The notes beneath the pieces were generated by a model, which was given only the letters and a program-made list of their open reading frames with translations, ran no database searches and was not told where the DNA came from. A stretch of DNA of 64,000 nucleotides from Stanieria sp. NIES-3757 (GTDB lineage: Bacteria; Cyanobacteriota; Cyanobacteriia; Cyanobacteriales; Xenococcaceae). Made by a program: the position numbers and the translations under genes. The stretch spans positions 1 to 64,000 of the forward strand of contig AP017376.1 of the NCBI GenBank assembly GCA_002355455.1, in the 5' to 3' direction. Of this stretch, positions 1 to 7,893 are shown piece by piece; within the stretch, counting starts at the first letter, position 1; each line of letters opens with the position of its first letter.

Positions 1-1037
1 TTACCACAGTTGATCGCACCCAATACTCCGTGTCCTCCATTAACACCCCAAGGAGCATTAGGACAGATACTACCCGTTTCGGGATCGCGCCCTGCTATCC
101 ACTGCACTCCTTCGGTTGGTAATCTCCAACTACTCCCCGAATTTTCAATGTCATCCAGTTCGATATAGGGACAGCGAGAACCTGCCGTACAGGGTACGTT
201 AAATCCTTCTTCGTAACTGCCACTTACCGTTCGCTGTCGGTTACTCTCGGCATCACTCCAGACTGCATCGATCCGCATCACTGGCATGGATGCATTAGAG
301 ATAGGATTGGGCATTTGAGCCAGTGCAACTCTCGCTAGTTCTGGAATGTCACTAATGTTAGCATTCTCCCAACGGTCAAACTCTTTTAATGGTGTATCTT
401 TTAACCCAGGAATATCTTTAATACTATATTCAGAAAGGTCTACCTCTCCCAGTTTGAGATTACCTGCGATGGAATTTGATGCGACTAGAGACTCTAACTG
501 AATGTTGTCGTAACTATAACCGAGTTGGGTTTCAATTAATTTGGCAATCGGTTCTACTTGACCGACTCGTTTCTGACCCAATCCCGGTACTGCTTCAACC
601 AATTCTTCTAAAGATTGGTCATTAAACAATTCAAATGATGACAGGGCAATCTCATCGGTATCCACTCCTGTAATGGCAGCTATTTCAGCAAGACTGAATT
701 CCTCTGCTGCAAAAGCTTCTTCAACATCTCCCAGTTTGAGAATATCGACCAATGAATCACCTTTCAACCACTCTCGCGATAGGTCATAACCGACATAGGA
801 ATTAAATTCACTGCCGATGCTTCCACCTCGGTTAACGGCAGGAAAATCTGCTAAAGCGATCCGCTCCCAATCGGGCAATCTTACCTGTCCGACTACCTCC
901 TCTCCGTCAATTACATCTTCTGTAATAGTTTTATCGTCCCAGTAATCAATAGCTCTTGTTTGCTTTATTGGTAATGCAACTATAGCTACACTAGATAAAA
1001 CTGTTATTAATAGTCTTGTCGTTCTCGATCTCATCAT
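1..1037 (-). CDS. Secreted protein of unknown function, 3' end beyond window
   Basis: An open frame of 345 codons runs off the left edge, so the C-terminus is missing. It starts at two consecutive ATG codons (1037 and 1034). The first 29 residues look like a signal peptide: basic residues (RSRTTR), a hydrophobic stretch around 9-22, and a small-residue cleavage site after TRA. The visible mature part is soluble, with many Asp/Glu, and ends with a Cys-containing segment (CTAGSRCPYIE, then INCG) that could be disulphide bonded. I do not recognise the family. Its place next to a membrane protein and a ParA-like ATPase on a mobilisable plasmid would fit an envelope or transfer component, but that is inference. 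No clear Shine-Dalgarno site is visible. Confidence 0.7.
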   Translation of the reverse strand, partial: MMRSRTTRLLITVLSSVAIVALPIKQTRAIDYWDDKTITEDVIDGEEVVGQVRLPDWERIALADFPAVNRGGSIGSEFNSYVGYDLSREWLKGDSLVDILKLGDVEEAFAAEEFSLAEIAAITGVDTDEIALSSFELFNDQSLEELVEAVPGLGQKRVGQVEPIAKLIETQLGYSYDNIQLESLVASNSIAGNLKLGEVDLSEYSIKDIPGLKDTPLKEFDRWENANISDIPELARVALAQMPNPISNASMPVMRIDAVWSDAESNRQRTVSGSYEEGFNVPCTAGSRCPYIELDDIENSGSSWRLPTEGVQWIAGRDPETGSICPNAPWGVNGGHGVLGAINCG

Positions 1038-1353
1038 GGTTATTTAGTAACTTTTAAAATTTCTCAATGGCAGCAGGCAGAAGTTTTAGCTATCGGTAGA
1101 AGAAGCCCATTGTCTTGCACGAGCATTTGGATTTAAGACCCTCAGCCTCGTTTGGCTTGGTGGTTCTTCGATGAATCGCGGGTCGGAATCCAATCCCAAG
1201 TTCCTGTCGTCTGGTTCAACACCAGGCTAGAGCAACGGCACGCCCTGCAATCGATCTTTCTGCGCTCTGGAGGGGCTGCGGGCGGGTAGAGATTCTCCTG
1301 CGTCCGCCCTTTAAAAGCCCCGTCCTCCTGCCTCAGAGCGAAGCGAAATAAAC
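1038..1353. other. GC-rich structured intergenic region
   Basis: No convincing gene. The stretch from about 1130 to 1330 is clearly richer in G+C than its AT-rich surroundings and contains several inverted repeats. The strongest is a long imperfect hairpin at 1269-1328 with paired blocks GGAGG/CCTCC, GGGCT/AGCCC and GGGCGG/CCGCCC around a GAGA/TCTC tip. It has no T-tract like a simple terminator. It could be a structured RNA, a transposon end (some IS200/IS605 and IS607 elements leave GC-rich folded right ends), or a spacer relic. Confidence 0.4.
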
Positions 1354-2331
1354 TTACTCCAAATACCTACGCTCACTAGGAGAGCGCACCCAGAGAGTAC
1401 AAAAACCCGTCTTGGTTTCCCTCCCTTCCAAGCGCAACACTACCCCTAACTTCTGAGCATCTCTTTCGCAGAGAAACTTTCCACCCCGTTTGGTAAGTAA
1501 AACTTGATTCCACCCCATTAACTCCCTGGCATATTGCCCTTGAGTGCTGGTAGCCCATTGAACGAGTTCGGGGTTGTTTCTGGCAGACTTCCCTACATCA
1601 CTCATCGCCCATTCCAGAGCCTTGGCTTCTTCTAGGGTTAGTTGTCTCGCTCCTTTGGGGTCTAATTCTGGTGATGAAGTTTTCCAGATGTGAGGAATTG
1701 CCAATCCCAATGCCGTACCAAGAGAAACTGAGAGAAAAATATAGAATGCAGCTTTAGTTAAAGCGACCGCATCGTGACCGATCTTGGTCAAGGCAGCTTT
1801 TTTAATTACTACATTGGCTGCATCGGTAATTTTGTCGCTATGAGCTTCTAAGGCTGCCTCAGAAGCAATTTCTAAGGTTTCTTGGGTTTGGTTGATATAG
1901 TTTTGGAGAGTTTTAGCATGCTCTTTAAACAAGGCATGGGAATACTTCAAGCGTCTCTGCCAGTCTTTGCGCCATGCCCGATATTGCTTGTCAAAATGTG
2001 CGGCTATTTCTGCTGGTTTTTGGTGTAGGAGTAACTCGATTTTTCCCGTAGCTATTAGGAAAATAAATAAAGGATCGTCACCCTTGATGTCAGTCTCCAT
2101 CGCCGTTCGCAGCACGATTTCTCTCTCGCGATCGCTCAAATCTTTAAGAGCAGTCGCCATAAAGGCCCGATTTTTAGCTTCGGTACTCCTAGCAGTAGGA
2201 TAATCCGAGCCATAGACGGTTGTACTCTCAGAATTATTAACAGTTATTTCATTAGAGAGCAAATCTTCTGTGCCTTCTTCAGCCAATTCAGCTAGGGTTT
2301 CAATTTCTCTAGGTGTTAATTCTCGATTCAT
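1354..2331 (-). CDS. Membrane-anchored protein of unknown function
   Basis: This 325-residue protein begins with a hydrophilic, acidic region (residues 1-60) followed by a helical, charged region. It has one clear membrane segment around residues 195-215 (AAFYIFLSVSLGTALGLAIP) and a C-terminal domain of about 100 residues. Its ATG overlaps the stop codon of the upstream ParA-like gene in an ATGA arrangement, so the two are probably translationally coupled and work together. The family is not one I can name with confidence; similar proteins accompany ParA-like ATPases on cyanobacterial plasmids. A role in anchoring a plasmid partition or transfer complex to the membrane is only a guess. Confidence 0.75.
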   Translation of the reverse strand: MNRELTPREIETLAELAEEGTEDLLSNEITVNNSESTTVYGSDYPTARSTEAKNRAFMATALKDLSDREREIVLRTAMETDIKGDDPLFIFLIATGKIELLLHQKPAEIAAHFDKQYRAWRKDWQRRLKYSHALFKEHAKTLQNYINQTQETLEIASEAALEAHSDKITDAANVVIKKAALTKIGHDAVALTKAAFYIFLSVSLGTALGLAIPHIWKTSSPELDPKGARQLTLEEAKALEWAMSDVGKSARNNPELVQWATSTQGQYARELMGWNQVLLTKRGGKFLCERDAQKLGVVLRLEGRETKTGFCTLWVRSPSERRYLE

Positions 2332-3068
2332 TTCTTATTCGCCGTTGCTGGAGTAGGGGAAGTAGTAAACTTGCCCGTGCCTTCGATAGCTGCCATCGTG
2401 TCGCTGAGGAATGTTTTAACCCTCTGTCTTGCTAGTAGGGGTAACTGAGCCATCACTCGAGCAAAGGGCTGCTTTTTACGGTCGATAAAATCAATATCGG
2501 TACGACGTAACCCGGGAAAATCGATTTCGAGGAATTGATATTTGGATTTTAATTCCAAAAAGCGATCGCTATTGGTAATGTCCGACCAATCTAGTTTTAA
2601 ACCTTGATTGCGGACTAAAATATGGGGCAGCTTTCCTTTATATGTCTGCAAAGAATCTTCCAGTAAATCTAGAGAAATATCACTCCCATTAGAAAGGAAG
2701 AACTTACAAAAGCTGACTCCACTTTCTTTGATAAAATCCTCATCTAATAAGTTATTGCCCTCAATCCAAAACTTAACTTGTTGGTGAACTTTACCTGGAA
2801 GATTGACAATTACATCTTCTTTCATTGCCAGATCGATAATTTTGTCAACCTCTCCTGCGGTTTGGGAATACATCACCGTAGCCTCATCAGAAGCGACAAA
2901 CTGAATATCTTTGATGCCGTTATAGATTTGAGCCACATCTGGTTTGGGATCGGTATCGATTAACTTATAAGCAATCTTTTTTTGTTCTAAAAAGTGAAGT
3001 AAACAGCGACAAAAAAGACTCTTGCCTACTCCTCCTTTTTCACCATCTATTAAATATATAGTTGCCAT
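2328..3068 (-). CDS. ParA/MinD-like P-loop ATPase
   Basis: A 246-residue ATPase of the ParA/MinD/SIMIBI class. Residues 9-17 form a deviant Walker A motif with the signature lysine (EKGGVGKS), and residues 38-41 (DTDPK) match the switch region of ParA-like ATPases. Such proteins use ATP-driven dimerisation to position DNA or protein complexes. No ParB-like gene follows it. Instead it is coupled by a 4-bp overlap to a membrane protein, which fits either a partition role or a transfer-associated ATPase of the TraL/MobD kind. The gene is divergent from the 115-residue gene at 3180, with a 111-bp shared promoter region. Length is at the short end for ParA, and it lacks an N-terminal DNA-binding extension. 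Confidence 0.8.
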   Translation of the reverse strand: MATIYLIDGEKGGVGKSLFCRCLLHFLEQKKIAYKLIDTDPKPDVAQIYNGIKDIQFVASDEATVMYSQTAGEVDKIIDLAMKEDVIVNLPGKVHQQVKFWIEGNNLLDEDFIKESGVSFCKFFLSNGSDISLDLLEDSLQTYKGKLPHILVRNQGLKLDWSDITNSDRFLELKSKYQFLEIDFPGLRRTDIDFIDRKKQPFARVMAQLPLLARQRVKTFLSDTMAAIEGTGKFTTSPTPATANKK

Positions 3069-3179
3069 AATTTTGAACTAATTAATATTAATTGAAATTA
3101 ATTGAATTAAAGTTTAATTTTGAAGAGCCTGTCGGCTTGATGTGTGTGAAAAATTGCTAAATCAAAGGAGATTTAATTC

Positions 3180-3527
3180 ATGGCCAGACACACATCTCAA
3201 TCTTTAATGCAGAAAATTTTTGCCGATGCTGACGAACGCAGAGCTAAAGCTATTTACTATGTAGCTAAAGAAGTATCCGGTCGCGCTTTATCTAGAGTTC
3301 ATAAGGAAAAAGGTAAAAAGTTCAACTGGGATGCTTTTAGTAAAGGATTCGAGCAAAGTTACGGTAAATATTCTGCCGATGAGTTACTGGCTGAAATCCT
3401 AGAGAATGTCTATTGGCTCACTAGCGAAGCTGAAGTTATGGAGCTTTATTTTCGCTATATGAGAGACATTGATAAAGCTAGTGGCAAACAAAAAGAATCA
3501 GAAAGTGACGATTTAGATTTTAGCTAA
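3180..3527 (+). CDS. Small charged protein of unknown function
   Basis: A 115-residue, highly charged, mostly helical protein with an acidic C-terminus (ESESDDLDF). The ATG at 3180 is preceded by AAAGGAG at 3166-3172, a good ribosome binding site. It is transcribed divergently from the ParA-like gene and followed at once by a rho-independent terminator, so it is a single-gene transcript. It could be a DNA-binding or regulatory partner of the ParA-like ATPase, but no motif proves this. Confidence 0.65.
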   Translation: MARHTSQSLMQKIFADADERRAKAIYYVAKEVSGRALSRVHKEKGKKFNWDAFSKGFEQSYGKYSADELLAEILENVYWLTSEAEVMELYFRYMRDIDKASGKQKESESDDLDFS

Positions 3528-3565
3528 ATATCAATAGCTAATTATACGATTTATTACATTTATCT

Positions 3566-3590
3566 AAAGACCTTAATCGGTCTTTTTTTT
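3566..3590 (+). terminator. Rho-independent terminator
   Basis: Perfect 7-bp stem AAAGACC/GGTCTTT with a 6-nt loop followed by a run of T. It lies 38 bp after the gene ending at 3527 and just before the convergent response-regulator gene. Confidence 0.85.
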
Positions 3591-3591
3591 A

Positions 3592-4287
3592 CTATTGAAT
3601 TTCAGCTAATAACCCACCACAAACAGCAACTACTACTGCTTGAGTGCGATTTTTTAAACCTAACTTTTTAACAATACCACAGATATAGTTGCGTACTGTA
3701 TGAGAACTAATACACATTGTTTGACCAATTTCCTGATAATCTTTACCAGTTATTAAATGCTTCAATGCTGTTAATTCTTTTGGCGCAAGAGAATCCAATC
3801 CCAAAGATGAAACTGGCATTAACAGATTATTTGATAATAGATGGCTTGTTAAGGGGTGAACGTAAATACTCCCTTCAAATGTACTAGCTATGGCTAAAAG
3901 TAATTTGGAAATATCTCCATCTTCAAAGTAGTAACTTGCTGAAATTGAATAAACTTTGAGAATAGTTTCGCGGTCTATCTTTTGTCCACAAACGATTAAT
4001 TGAGCTTTAGGTGACTGTTCGATGAGTTGTTCGTAGAGCTTGAAATTACTACTGACTAAAATTTCTAAATCCAAAATAATTATATTTGGCTGATATCTTT
4101 GTGCCAGCCTCAATCCCTTAAATGAATCGGCACAATCATAAATAGTTAGAGATTCTTGCTTTGCTAATATTTTACAAAGACCTAATCTTTGAAAAGGATC
4201 TTTTTTAATTAGCAAAACTGTGGCTGATGGTAGTTTAAATTCATAAGCGATCGCTTGATGGTTTTTAGTCTTATTCATAATTAACAA
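3592..4287 (-). CDS. NarL/LuxR-family response regulator, atypical receiver
   Basis: A 231-residue two-domain regulator. Residues about 23-140 form a receiver-like domain with a phospho-acceptor candidate Asp73 (IIILDLE). Residues about 165-225 form a LuxR-type helix-turn-helix with the usual LAPKELTALKHLITGKDYQEIG and SSHTVRNYICGIVKKLGL pattern. The receiver looks degenerate: only one acidic residue (D30) is seen where the Asp/Glu pair is expected, and the conserved lysine after strand 5 is replaced (YYFEDGD). It may therefore work without phosphorylation. No histidine kinase is nearby. The upstream 360 bp has no other gene, so it is probably transcribed alone. Confidence 0.85.
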   Translation of the reverse strand: MLIMNKTKNHQAIAYEFKLPSATVLLIKKDPFQRLGLCKILAKQESLTIYDCADSFKGLRLAQRYQPNIIILDLEILVSSNFKLYEQLIEQSPKAQLIVCGQKIDRETILKVYSISASYYFEDGDISKLLLAIASTFEGSIYVHPLTSHLLSNNLLMPVSSLGLDSLAPKELTALKHLITGKDYQEIGQTMCISSHTVRNYICGIVKKLGLKNRTQAVVVAVCGGLLAEIQ

Positions 4288-4648
4288 TTACCGACTATTA
4301 ATTACTCAATTATTTTTAGCTAGCAAAACTAATTTTATTTGTTAATAAATGTTGTTATTAACTCGATTAATACTAATCATAAAGCGTAAATTTATTGCCG
4401 TCTATTCCCAAAATATATAGTACAAAATGATGATATAAATTAGTCGATCGCGATTTCAGTTCAGGACAGAGTTAAAATTGTTTCCCCTGAAGAAATTACT
4501 TCCCTAGCAGATAAGCTCAAACAAAGAAAAGCTCGACGACAAACTCATACGTAATCTCTTCACGAAGTTAGGTAATTAATCTTGCTGATAACTCAACCAA
4601 AAATTTAGTTGAGCTTTATTTTGATAAGACTCTAACGAGTCAAAAAGG
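4288..4648. other. Intergenic region with a possible gene remnant
   Basis: AT-rich spacer. From about 4450 to 4555 one plus-strand frame is open for some 36 codons and ends in a charged, gene-like peptide (SPEEITSLADKLKQRKARR), but there is no ATG, GTG or TTG in frame, so it looks like the tail of a lost gene. A weak hairpin CTCAAC/GTTGAG at 4592-4613 followed by a T-rich stretch could be its terminator. Confidence 0.35.
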
Positions 4649-4924
4649 GTGAATGTTTACTCATCCTTAAAAATTATGCGACCGGGACAAGTACTTAAAA
4701 CTATCAAAACTAGACCCCAAGATTGGAAAATTCAATTCCAAAATAGTGCGGGAATCGTGTTTGCCTATCACGACTATCGATTTGCCCGATTATCCAACCG
4801 ACTCGGCGGTAAGATAATGCTTAAAAACAAACAACAAAAAATCGATATGGAATGGGAGGCAGACGATCCTGTAGCTTCTCAACTATATATAAGCTTGGTA
4901 TCCAAACTGATCCTAGAAAATTAA
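4649..4924 (+). CDS. Small protein of unknown function
   Basis: A 91-residue protein. The frame can start at GTG 4649, preceded closely by a purine-rich AAAAAGG, or at ATG 4676 (MRPGQVLKTI), giving 82 residues. It is basic in the middle and acidic near the end. A strong terminator follows 12 bp after the stop, which supports a real gene. I do not recognise a family. Confidence 0.55.
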   Translation: MNVYSSLKIMRPGQVLKTIKTRPQDWKIQFQNSAGIVFAYHDYRFARLSNRLGGKIMLKNKQQKIDMEWEADDPVASQLYISLVSKLILEN

Positions 4925-4935
4925 AGTAACTACCA

Positions 4936-4986
4936 AAATAGAGAACTATTTTCTCAGAAATAGAAAATAATTCTCTATTTTTTTTT
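4936..4986 (+). terminator. Rho-independent terminator
   Basis: Long hairpin with arms AAATAGAGAA and TTCTCTATTT, a nested inner stem, and a T-tract of about nine bases. It terminates the small gene ending at 4924. Confidence 0.85.
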
Positions 4987-5091
4987 CCGAATAGCAAGTG
5001 CAGTGAATATTTTTATTTATACCTCAAAGCATCTCTAGCCAAAGATAATAAATCTGTTTTTTGCTGGCATTATTATGACACTGTTGATAGC

Positions 5092-6345
5092 TTAGTTAAC
5101 ACTCAATTTTTTTTCTATATTCAACTCAATTGAAGTTTCTGGCAAACTCAAATAAGTTGAAGTATATCGAGCAAAGTCCACAAATAAACCCCAAGCATCG
5201 GCAAATCTTAATGGTAGTTGCTGCTGTTTAAATCTATTGGAGCTAATTTTACTTAAATTCAACTCCAACTGAAGCTCTCGTTCTAATTCCTCTGTCGAAC
5301 TAAGCTCTACATTTTCTGAATATTTAACCGATAAGTAATCGTTTAACTCTTGTCGGAAAAACCCCGACGTACCGCCCGTATAAATTAACCTATCTAATTG
5401 CCTTTGAGTGGGAATAACTTCCTCTAACCAACCTTCCAGTAATTGCCAATATTCTATTTTTGAATTATTTATCGCAGTTTCAATCCTGGCTTTTTCAACT
5501 TCGGCCCTCTGTTTATCTCTCGACTTCACTAACTCTTCTACTACAATCTTGGTTATCAATCTCTCTTCACCCAATGCAGTTTTGTGGTTAATAATATTCT
5601 CCCTGCAAGTATAAATAGCAGATTGAATATCTTCTCTAGTTAACCCAGATGTTTTCTTAATAATGCGGTCGCTAAAATTGTAAAAGCCTAAACTAGTCGT
5701 TTCGCTACTGTCAAAACTGAGAATACCATTCTTAAACAGCAATAAACTGGTATTGCGATAACCAAACATCAATACGGCAAAAGTTTGAGCTTGAACTGAT
5801 TCGAGGGAGCAAATTTTGAGCAGATGAGAGGCAATACCGTATCCTTCTGGTTGACATCGATATCTCTGCAAATCCACGCCCACGGTCTTTCCCTGAAACT
5901 TAAACTCTCTTATCGCTTCGGCTAATTCTTTTTCTAACTCACTATTATTACTAGATTCACCCAATGGTAGTAGTAGGGCTAAATCTAATTTTATTTGCTC
6001 GGATAAGTTTTCTTTTACTGCGATCGCGCCCACAACTGAGAGAATTTTAGGTACGATTGATTCGTATTTTAACGATTTGATACTGGTTGAGGCGCGGTAC
6101 TCCCGTGCCAATCTCCCTACTAAATAACAAGAGTTCCCTTTTGTTTGTAACCAGGCATTATGTTCGGGCTTACCAAAGCCTGAAGTTTGTTGCAGATTCT
6201 CAACTACATTTACATCTAGTTTTAATAGTTGTGCATCCATAGTTAACTGCTTTGGCTGTCCATTTCTGCCAACTCGATATAGTACCTTAGTCAAACTCGT
6301 ACCGTGGTCGCAGACTATAGTTAATTTTGAGGCTCGTTTATTCAT
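5092..6345 (-). CDS. ParM/StbA-like actin-type plasmid segregation protein
   Basis: A 417-residue actin-fold ATPase. The N-terminal phosphate-1 loop is visible at residues 12-18 (CDHGTSLTK), and the phosphate-2 motif lies near residues 322-326 (IYTGGTSGFF). Actin-like ParM proteins polymerise to push plasmid copies apart and need an adaptor that binds a centromere-like DNA site. The 206-residue gene just upstream (48 bp away, same strand) is a candidate adaptor, and the non-coding region upstream of that a candidate centromere. This window thus carries both a ParA-like ATPase and an actin-type segregation protein. Identification rests on the two nucleotide-binding motifs and length. Confidence 0.8.
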   Translation of the reverse strand: MNKRASKLTIVCDHGTSLTKVLYRVGRNGQPKQLTMDAQLLKLDVNVVENLQQTSGFGKPEHNAWLQTKGNSCYLVGRLAREYRASTSIKSLKYESIVPKILSVVGAIAVKENLSEQIKLDLALLLPLGESSNNSELEKELAEAIREFKFQGKTVGVDLQRYRCQPEGYGIASHLLKICSLESVQAQTFAVLMFGYRNTSLLLFKNGILSFDSSETTSLGFYNFSDRIIKKTSGLTREDIQSAIYTCRENIINHKTALGEERLITKIVVEELVKSRDKQRAEVEKARIETAINNSKIEYWQLLEGWLEEVIPTQRQLDRLIYTGGTSGFFRQELNDYLSVKYSENVELSSTEELERELQLELNLSKISSNRFKQQQLPLRFADAWGLFVDFARYTSTYLSLPETSIELNIEKKLSVN

Positions 6346-6393
6346 GTTTTTTTTCTACTGATAATTAATGGTCGATCGATCGATGTGCATTGA

Positions 6394-7014
6394 TTAACTT
6401 CCCCAATCTCCGAGAAGTTGTTTATCGGCTTCGGTTTCTTGTTTGGTAGTAAATTCTTCCCACAACTCCCACTGTGCTTCAGTCCAAGAATCATCTTTTT
6501 CTGGCTGGAGTGCGATCAGTTTATCCTTAGCATCGGCAGCTGATGATGAACTATCGACAATCTCTTGTAGCTTTGAAATGAATTTTTCTAATTCATCTTC
6601 CTCATGTTTTATCGCAGACACTTTAGTCGTTTTTATGATAGAGCGATCTTCTTTTGGGGAACTACTATCATTAACCAACTCGGGAACTACAGAATAATTC
6701 TGAGCTACAGATATTGGATTAGATATAGATGTAGATGGCAATGCACAGTATTCCCTAATCGCTCTTCCCCAAGATTCGCATTCAATCGCACAAGCTAAAG
6801 CAGCAGCACGATGCTCTTCTTGGGATAAATCTAAAGTGAATGGTAAATAACGGGCAATTAGGGTACTTCTTGCCATTTCTAAATTATTCAAAGGCATTTT
6901 TTGCAGATAGTTAATTACTTCTCCTAACGGACTATTAGCAGAACACCTAAGTTCTAAACCTTCTCCTATTTTCAATCTTTTTTCTTTGGTCATCTCTTTA
7001 TGAGTAAACCTCAA
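6394..7014 (-). CDS. Protein of unknown function, possible ParM partner
   Basis: A 206-residue, strongly acidic, Ser-rich protein, first gene of an apparent two-gene operon with the actin-like segregation gene. Residues 1-90 are predicted helical with conserved-looking hydrophobic positions; residues 95-206 are low-complexity, rich in Glu, Asp, Ser and Trp near the end. No helix-turn-helix or ribbon-helix-helix is obvious. Position suggests a segregation adaptor or regulator, but sequence alone does not show it. Confidence 0.6.
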   Translation of the reverse strand: MRFTHKEMTKEKRLKIGEGLELRCSANSPLGEVINYLQKMPLNNLEMARSTLIARYLPFTLDLSQEEHRAAALACAIECESWGRAIREYCALPSTSISNPISVAQNYSVVPELVNDSSSPKEDRSIIKTTKVSAIKHEEDELEKFISKLQEIVDSSSSAADAKDKLIALQPEKDDSWTEAQWELWEEFTTKQETEADKQLLGDWGS

Positions 7015-7518
7015 ACTAAATAGAAATCAAAACTATTGCATTGAAGAAAATCTTTAACAGATAAATAGATCGATAATATGCTTTACAAAATCTACAAATT
7101 ACTGTTAAAAAACAATTAAGACAAAACAACAACGTTCTTACGCCGAAATTTCGCTTTTCTTACGCACGAGTGAATTATCAACTAAGTTATCACGGTAAAT
7201 TTATCCTAACAATTCCCGATTTTGACCAGATAATGTGTCACTTTGTCATATATAAATAAGTACATATTAACGTCAAATATTACTTTTTATCGGCGTTATT
7301 ACGCTATAGTAAATTTATATATTGCTATTATTAATTGCCAATTATTTTGTGATATTCTTGTTAGCAAGCAGTGCCTTTGTCTGTACTTTTTATACTGAAG
7401 TATTGACCTTGATAAGACTACGGCACGGCTTGTTAGGGGCGTTCCCCTAAAACCCCCAACAAAATTTATTCGATACCTTTTTTTCTCTATTGTTATTTAA
7501 GTTTTATCCCGAAGTTCG
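7015..7518. other. Divergent non-coding region: partition operon promoter and oriT area
   Basis: A 504-bp AT-rich region between the divergent ParM and Mob operons without a gene. It contains TTCTTACGC twice (7135-7143 and 7157-7165), 22 bp apart, which could be part of a centromere-like site. The oriT-like palindrome at 7430-7462 lies next to mobC. Confidence 0.5.
7430..7462 (+). other. Candidate origin of transfer (oriT)
   Basis: A perfect palindrome TTAGGGG-CGTT-CCCCTAA (7433-7450) overlaps a second, alternative inverted repeat TTGTTAGGGG / CCCCCAACAA (7430-7439 and 7453-7462, one mismatch). It is GC-rich within AT-rich DNA and sits 57 bp before mobC. Relaxases commonly nick next to such repeats directly upstream of the mob genes. 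The nick position cannot be read from the sequence. Confidence 0.55.
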
Positions 7519-7893
7519 ATGACCAAAGCCAAACAAAATTATCGCTACAAAAAAGAATTTAAAGCAGCACGAATAGATCTTAGAGCTACACCTACAGAAA
7601 AAGCAGAACTACAACTTAAGGCTAAAGCTTCAGGTATGAGTCTGGGTAAATATTTAATTGCTACTGGTTTAAATCAGAAATCGACTCGGATAACTCCAGC
7701 AATCGACAAAGCTCTATATCTAGAACTCTGTCGTCAGGGTAACAATCTCGATCGCTTAGCTCGCCTACACAATACCCAGGCAGCTTCTGGTAATTACTCC
7801 AAATTACATCCCGACGACCGGGCGATGCTAGAAAAAATTTATAATTTACTGCGTCAAACCTTAAATCAATTACAGGGAAGAAAAGTCAATTGA
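7519..7893 (+). CDS. mobC: MobC-like relaxosome protein
   Basis: A 124-residue basic protein. The N-terminal part (residues 15-55) fits the ribbon-helix-helix pattern of MobC accessory proteins: a strand (KAARIDLRATP) then helices with KAELQLKAKASGMSLGKYL. The C-terminal half (RQGNNLDRLARLHN, then a long helix ending LLRQTLNQLQ) is typical of MobC, which binds oriT and helps the relaxase open the strands. It overlaps the relaxase gene by 4 bp and lies directly after the oriT-like palindrome. Confidence 0.85.
   Translation: MTKAKQNYRYKKEFKAARIDLRATPTEKAELQLKAKASGMSLGKYLIATGLNQKSTRITPAIDKALYLELCRQGNNLDRLARLHNTQAASGNYSKLHPDDRAMLEKIYNLLRQTLNQLQGRKVN

Noticed and set aside
1269-1328. Hairpin as a simple terminator
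   Set aside because: No T-tract follows on either strand.
4450-4555. 36-codon open frame as a gene
   Set aside because: No start codon in frame and a stop just upstream; better seen as a remnant.
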